Positions 61,873 through 64,000 of a DNA stretch of 64,000 nucleotides are shown piece after piece. A model generated the notes under the pieces. It had not been told where the DNA came from and made no database searches. It worked only from the letters and a program-made list of their open reading frames with translations. How positions within the stretch are numbered: position 1 is the stretch's first letter; each line of letters starts with the position of its first letter. Origin of the DNA: DUZB01 sp963747555 (lineage in GTDB: Bacteria > Desulfobacterota > DSM-4660 > Desulfatiglandales > Desulfatiglandaceae); NCBI GenBank assembly GCA_963747555.1, contig CAVVFZ010000033.1, positions 1 through 64,000 of the forward strand, given 5' to 3'. The position numbers and the translations under genes were made by a program.

Positions 61873-63140
61873 TCATAAGTCGTCCCACAATTCCCAGAAG
61901 GTGGGAAACGATTTGGCGACACACCGGCTATTTTCGATGACCACTCCGGGAACCTTGAGCCCCACAACCGCCATGCTCATGGCGATTCGGTGATCGTCGT
62001 GCGGGTCGATGACGGCCCCGGAGAGTTTTCCACCCCCCTCAATAATGAGCCCGTCCTCGTTTCCTCCACATTCCCCCCCATGCGACCGCACTCCATCCTT
62101 ACGGCCTCCAGGCGGTCGCTTTCCTTGTGCCGCAGGTGGGCCACGTTTCGAATGACCGTTTTCCCTTTGGCAAACAGGGCCACCGCCGCCAGCGTGGGAA
62201 CCATGTCCGGCATGGCGCTCATGTCCGTTTCAATGCCTTTTAGCTCTCCGCCGGACACGACCACGCTGTTTTCCTTCCTTTCCACCCTGCAACCCATCTC
62301 TTCAAGAAGGTGAAGAAGCCCCATATCTCCCTGCCTCGTGCGCTCCGCCTGGATGTTTTCGGTGACCACTTTCCCGCCGGTCACGGCTGCCGCGGCCCAG
62401 AAATAGGAAGCGGACGAGGCATCGCCCTGGATGACAAAACGGGTAGGGACGGTATTTCTGACCGGAGGGGATCATGAAACCGGCGTATCCGTTTCTCTTT
62501 ACCCGGACTCCGTATTGCTCCATCACGTCAATGGTAATATCGATGTATGGCTTTGAAACCAGCTCTCCCGGCGATTTCAATTTCGGTATCCGCAAGGAAA
62601 CAGGGTGCGGCCATGAGAATGGATGAGATATACTGACTGCTCTGGTCGCCTTTCATCACGACCCTTCCCCCTCTTACGCCGCCGCCATTGATGGCTACGG
62701 GGGGATACCCTTCCCGGCCCGTAAAGGAGACATTCGACCCTAACCGGCTGAGGGCATTCACGAGGGGGCCTACGGGTCGTTCCAGCATTCTTTCCGATCC
62801 CGTAACCACGAAGTGCCCGGGGGCAAGCGCAATCACGGAAAGCAGCAGGCGAAGGGAGGTCCCGGAATTGCCCAGGTTGAAGGTCCTTTCCCGGGACGAT
62901 CCGGAAAAAATCCCACCCGTTCCCTCCACCCTCAGGGCTTTTCCTTCAACGAAGATTTTCGCACCCAGCTCTTCAAGGACCTTTCGGGTATGCAGGGTGT
63001 CCTCGCTCACCAAATGATTTTCAAGGAGGCTTTCTCCTTCCGCCAGGGCCGCGGCAATCAGGGCCCGGTGGGTGATGCTCTTGGATCCCGGTATTCCCAC
63101 GGAGGCGTTCAATGCTGGTCCGCGTTTGGATTTTTTTCAT
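61873..63140 (-). pseudogene. aroA: EPSP synthase, about four frameshifts
   Basis: The ATG at 63140 overlaps the aroE stop (ATGA) and starts KKIQTRTS. After a one-base shift the frame continues ASVGIPGSKSITHRALIAAALAEG, the phosphoenolpyruvate-site block. LGNSGTSLRLLLSV, VKGDQSSQYISSILMAAP, SDRLEAVRMECGRMG and DPHDDHRIAMSMAVVG follow in order but in shifting frames (breaks near 63113, 62575, 62465 and 62040). It ends at TAA 61875-61873. All signature blocks are intact, so the shifts are more likely sequence errors than decay. Catalyses the sixth step of the shikimate pathway. Confidence 0.75.
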
Positions 63141-63965
63141 TTCTCAGGTTCCTTCAACCGATCTTCTACAGCCCGGTACATGGTTTCAAGGGGCGGGTTC
63201 AGCCCGGTCCACAGGCGAAACTGTTCGGCCCCCTGATGTACGAACATCCCAAGGCCGTCTATGGTGGCGGCTCCCGCGGCCCTGGCCATCTTCAGAAATG
63301 CGGTCTCCCTGGGGTTATAAACAATATCCATGACCGTCAGATCTTTATGGAAGATACTTTCCGGAACGGGGGATTCTCCCAGTCTGTGGGAACATGCCCA
63401 CAGGAGTCGTCTGGACCAGGAGATCGACTTTTGTTTCCACCAATCCCGTCCAGGGGCAGATAAGGGCAATCAAGCTCGCGAGCAAGAGAAATCCCTCTTT
63501 GCGGAGATCGGTTTACAATGGAAACAGCCACACCCTTTTCCTTTAAGGAAAACCCGATTGCCCTTGCGGCGCCTCCCGCGCCGATGATCATGGCGCGAAG
63601 ACCGGTAAGGGCCATCTTTTCTTCCAGGGCCCTGACGGCACCGGTGGCATCGGTATTGTAGCCTCTTGAGACGCCTTTTGCTGTTTACAATGGTATTCAC
63701 GGCGCCTATTCGTGCTGCCAGGGGGTCCATTTCATCCAGGAAGGGAATTACCGCCGATTTAAAGGGAATGGTGACACTGAGCCCCCCTATGCCCAGAGCG
63801 GCCAATGCCTCCTATGGACGGTCCGATATCTTCCGTCTCAAAGGCAAGATATACAGCGTTTATCCCCAGGGCCGAAAAAGCGGCGTTGTGCATGACGGGT
63901 CCCAGGGAATGCCGGACCGGTTTTCCGATAACCCCGTAAAGGACTGTGTTCTGATCGATTTTCAT
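63137..63965 (-). pseudogene. aroE: Shikimate dehydrogenase, several frameshifts
   Basis: It starts MKIDQNTVLYGVIGKPVRHSLGPVMHNAAF, the shikimate-binding motif. LGIGGLSVTIPFKSAVIPFLDEM, AMIIGAGGAARAIGFSLKEKG (NADP-binding) and LTVMDIVYNPRETAFLKMARAAG follow in order with shifts near 63800, 63665 and 63440. The stop at 63139-63137 overlaps the aroA start. It reduces 3-dehydroshikimate. The overlap and order with aroA and an aroD-like end make a shikimate operon. Confidence 0.8.
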
Positions 63966-64000
63966 GGGGAGAGGATCTCCAGCATCTTGTTCATTTCCTG
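63962..64000 (-). CDS. 3' end of an upstream shikimate-operon gene, possibly type I aroD
   Basis: The last 12 codons read QEMNKMLEILSP and stop at TGA overlapping the aroE ATG. Type I 3-dehydroquinate dehydratase often ends in a similar helix and precedes or is fused to aroE, but this is too short for a firm call. Confidence 0.3.
   Translation of the reverse strand, partial: QEMNKMLEILSP

Noticed and set aside
1..64000. tRNA, rRNA or CRISPR features
   Set aside because: No T-loop-like GTTCGA context with acceptor pairing, no rRNA blocks and no regularly spaced short repeats were seen.

Overview
Two unrelated DNAs are joined in this window. Positions 1 to about 3985 are very GC-rich and carry a Tad/Flp pilus cluster (TadC-like, Flp pilin, TadE-like proteins, a PKD-domain protein, CpaB) of the kind found in Actinobacteria or Chloroflexi. 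Within a few bases of 3985 the composition drops to roughly half GC, and the reading frame of cpaB runs into the middle of purD. Everything after that looks like an anaerobic deltaproteobacterium (Desulfobacterota): a NifX/NifU/Mrp cluster with DUF134 and DUF5320 proteins, ferredoxin-MinD fusions, a HoxU/GltD-like electron-transfer cluster, tungstate transporter parts and sulfate-reducer-type signalling proteins. I read the junction as an assembly chimera, not biology. Many genes also carry single-base indels, several at homopolymers (the Tad cluster, a MinD gene, the toxin-antitoxin pair, the type I restriction operon, aroA/aroE), so most 'pseudogenes' here may be sequence errors.

Layout. 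4.0-6.7 kb: purD end and a PilB/GspE ATPase fused to a receiver domain. 6.8-12.7 kb: a plus-strand Fe-S/metal-cofactor cluster with two NifX-like, two NifU-like and three MinD/Mrp-like proteins. 13.0-17.3 kb: Fe-S protein, GltD-like flavoprotein, CBS protein and HoxU-like protein, probably one electron-transfer operon. 17.3-31.9 kb: housekeeping and regulatory genes (ubiE, pdxB, tungstate-type ABC transporter, nudC, tag, rsgA, lytic transglycosylase, PAS kinase) and a toxin-antitoxin pair split by a small transposable element. 32-41.6 kb: accessory DNA with REP-associated transposases, a CDF metal exporter, an amidase, a penicillin-acylase-like hydrolase, gene fragments and a pair of integron-type cassettes. 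42-49.8 kb: five co-directional genes for exported proteins (ankyrin, SH3-like, giant coiled coil, coiled coil with PASTA, Sel1-like), the best candidate for an undescribed system. 51.8-59.8 kb: a type I restriction operon (hsdR, KilA-N, hsdM, hsdS) with a HEPN-motif gene, bordered by a cassette-like PLD-family gene and the last 47 codons of an integron integrase. 60-64 kb: repeats, a LysE-type exporter and the aroA/aroE end of a shikimate operon.

Mobile DNA is the theme of the second half: three copies plus one wreck of a Y1/REP transposase, two of them carrying the same REP-type palindrome; a family of about 120-173 bp elements with GAGCCTGTTTGAAAATTAT ends; attC-like recombination sites at 36.7 and 58.4 kb; and a 220 bp non-coding repeat shared by 32 kb and 60 kb. 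I saw no tRNA, rRNA or CRISPR array.
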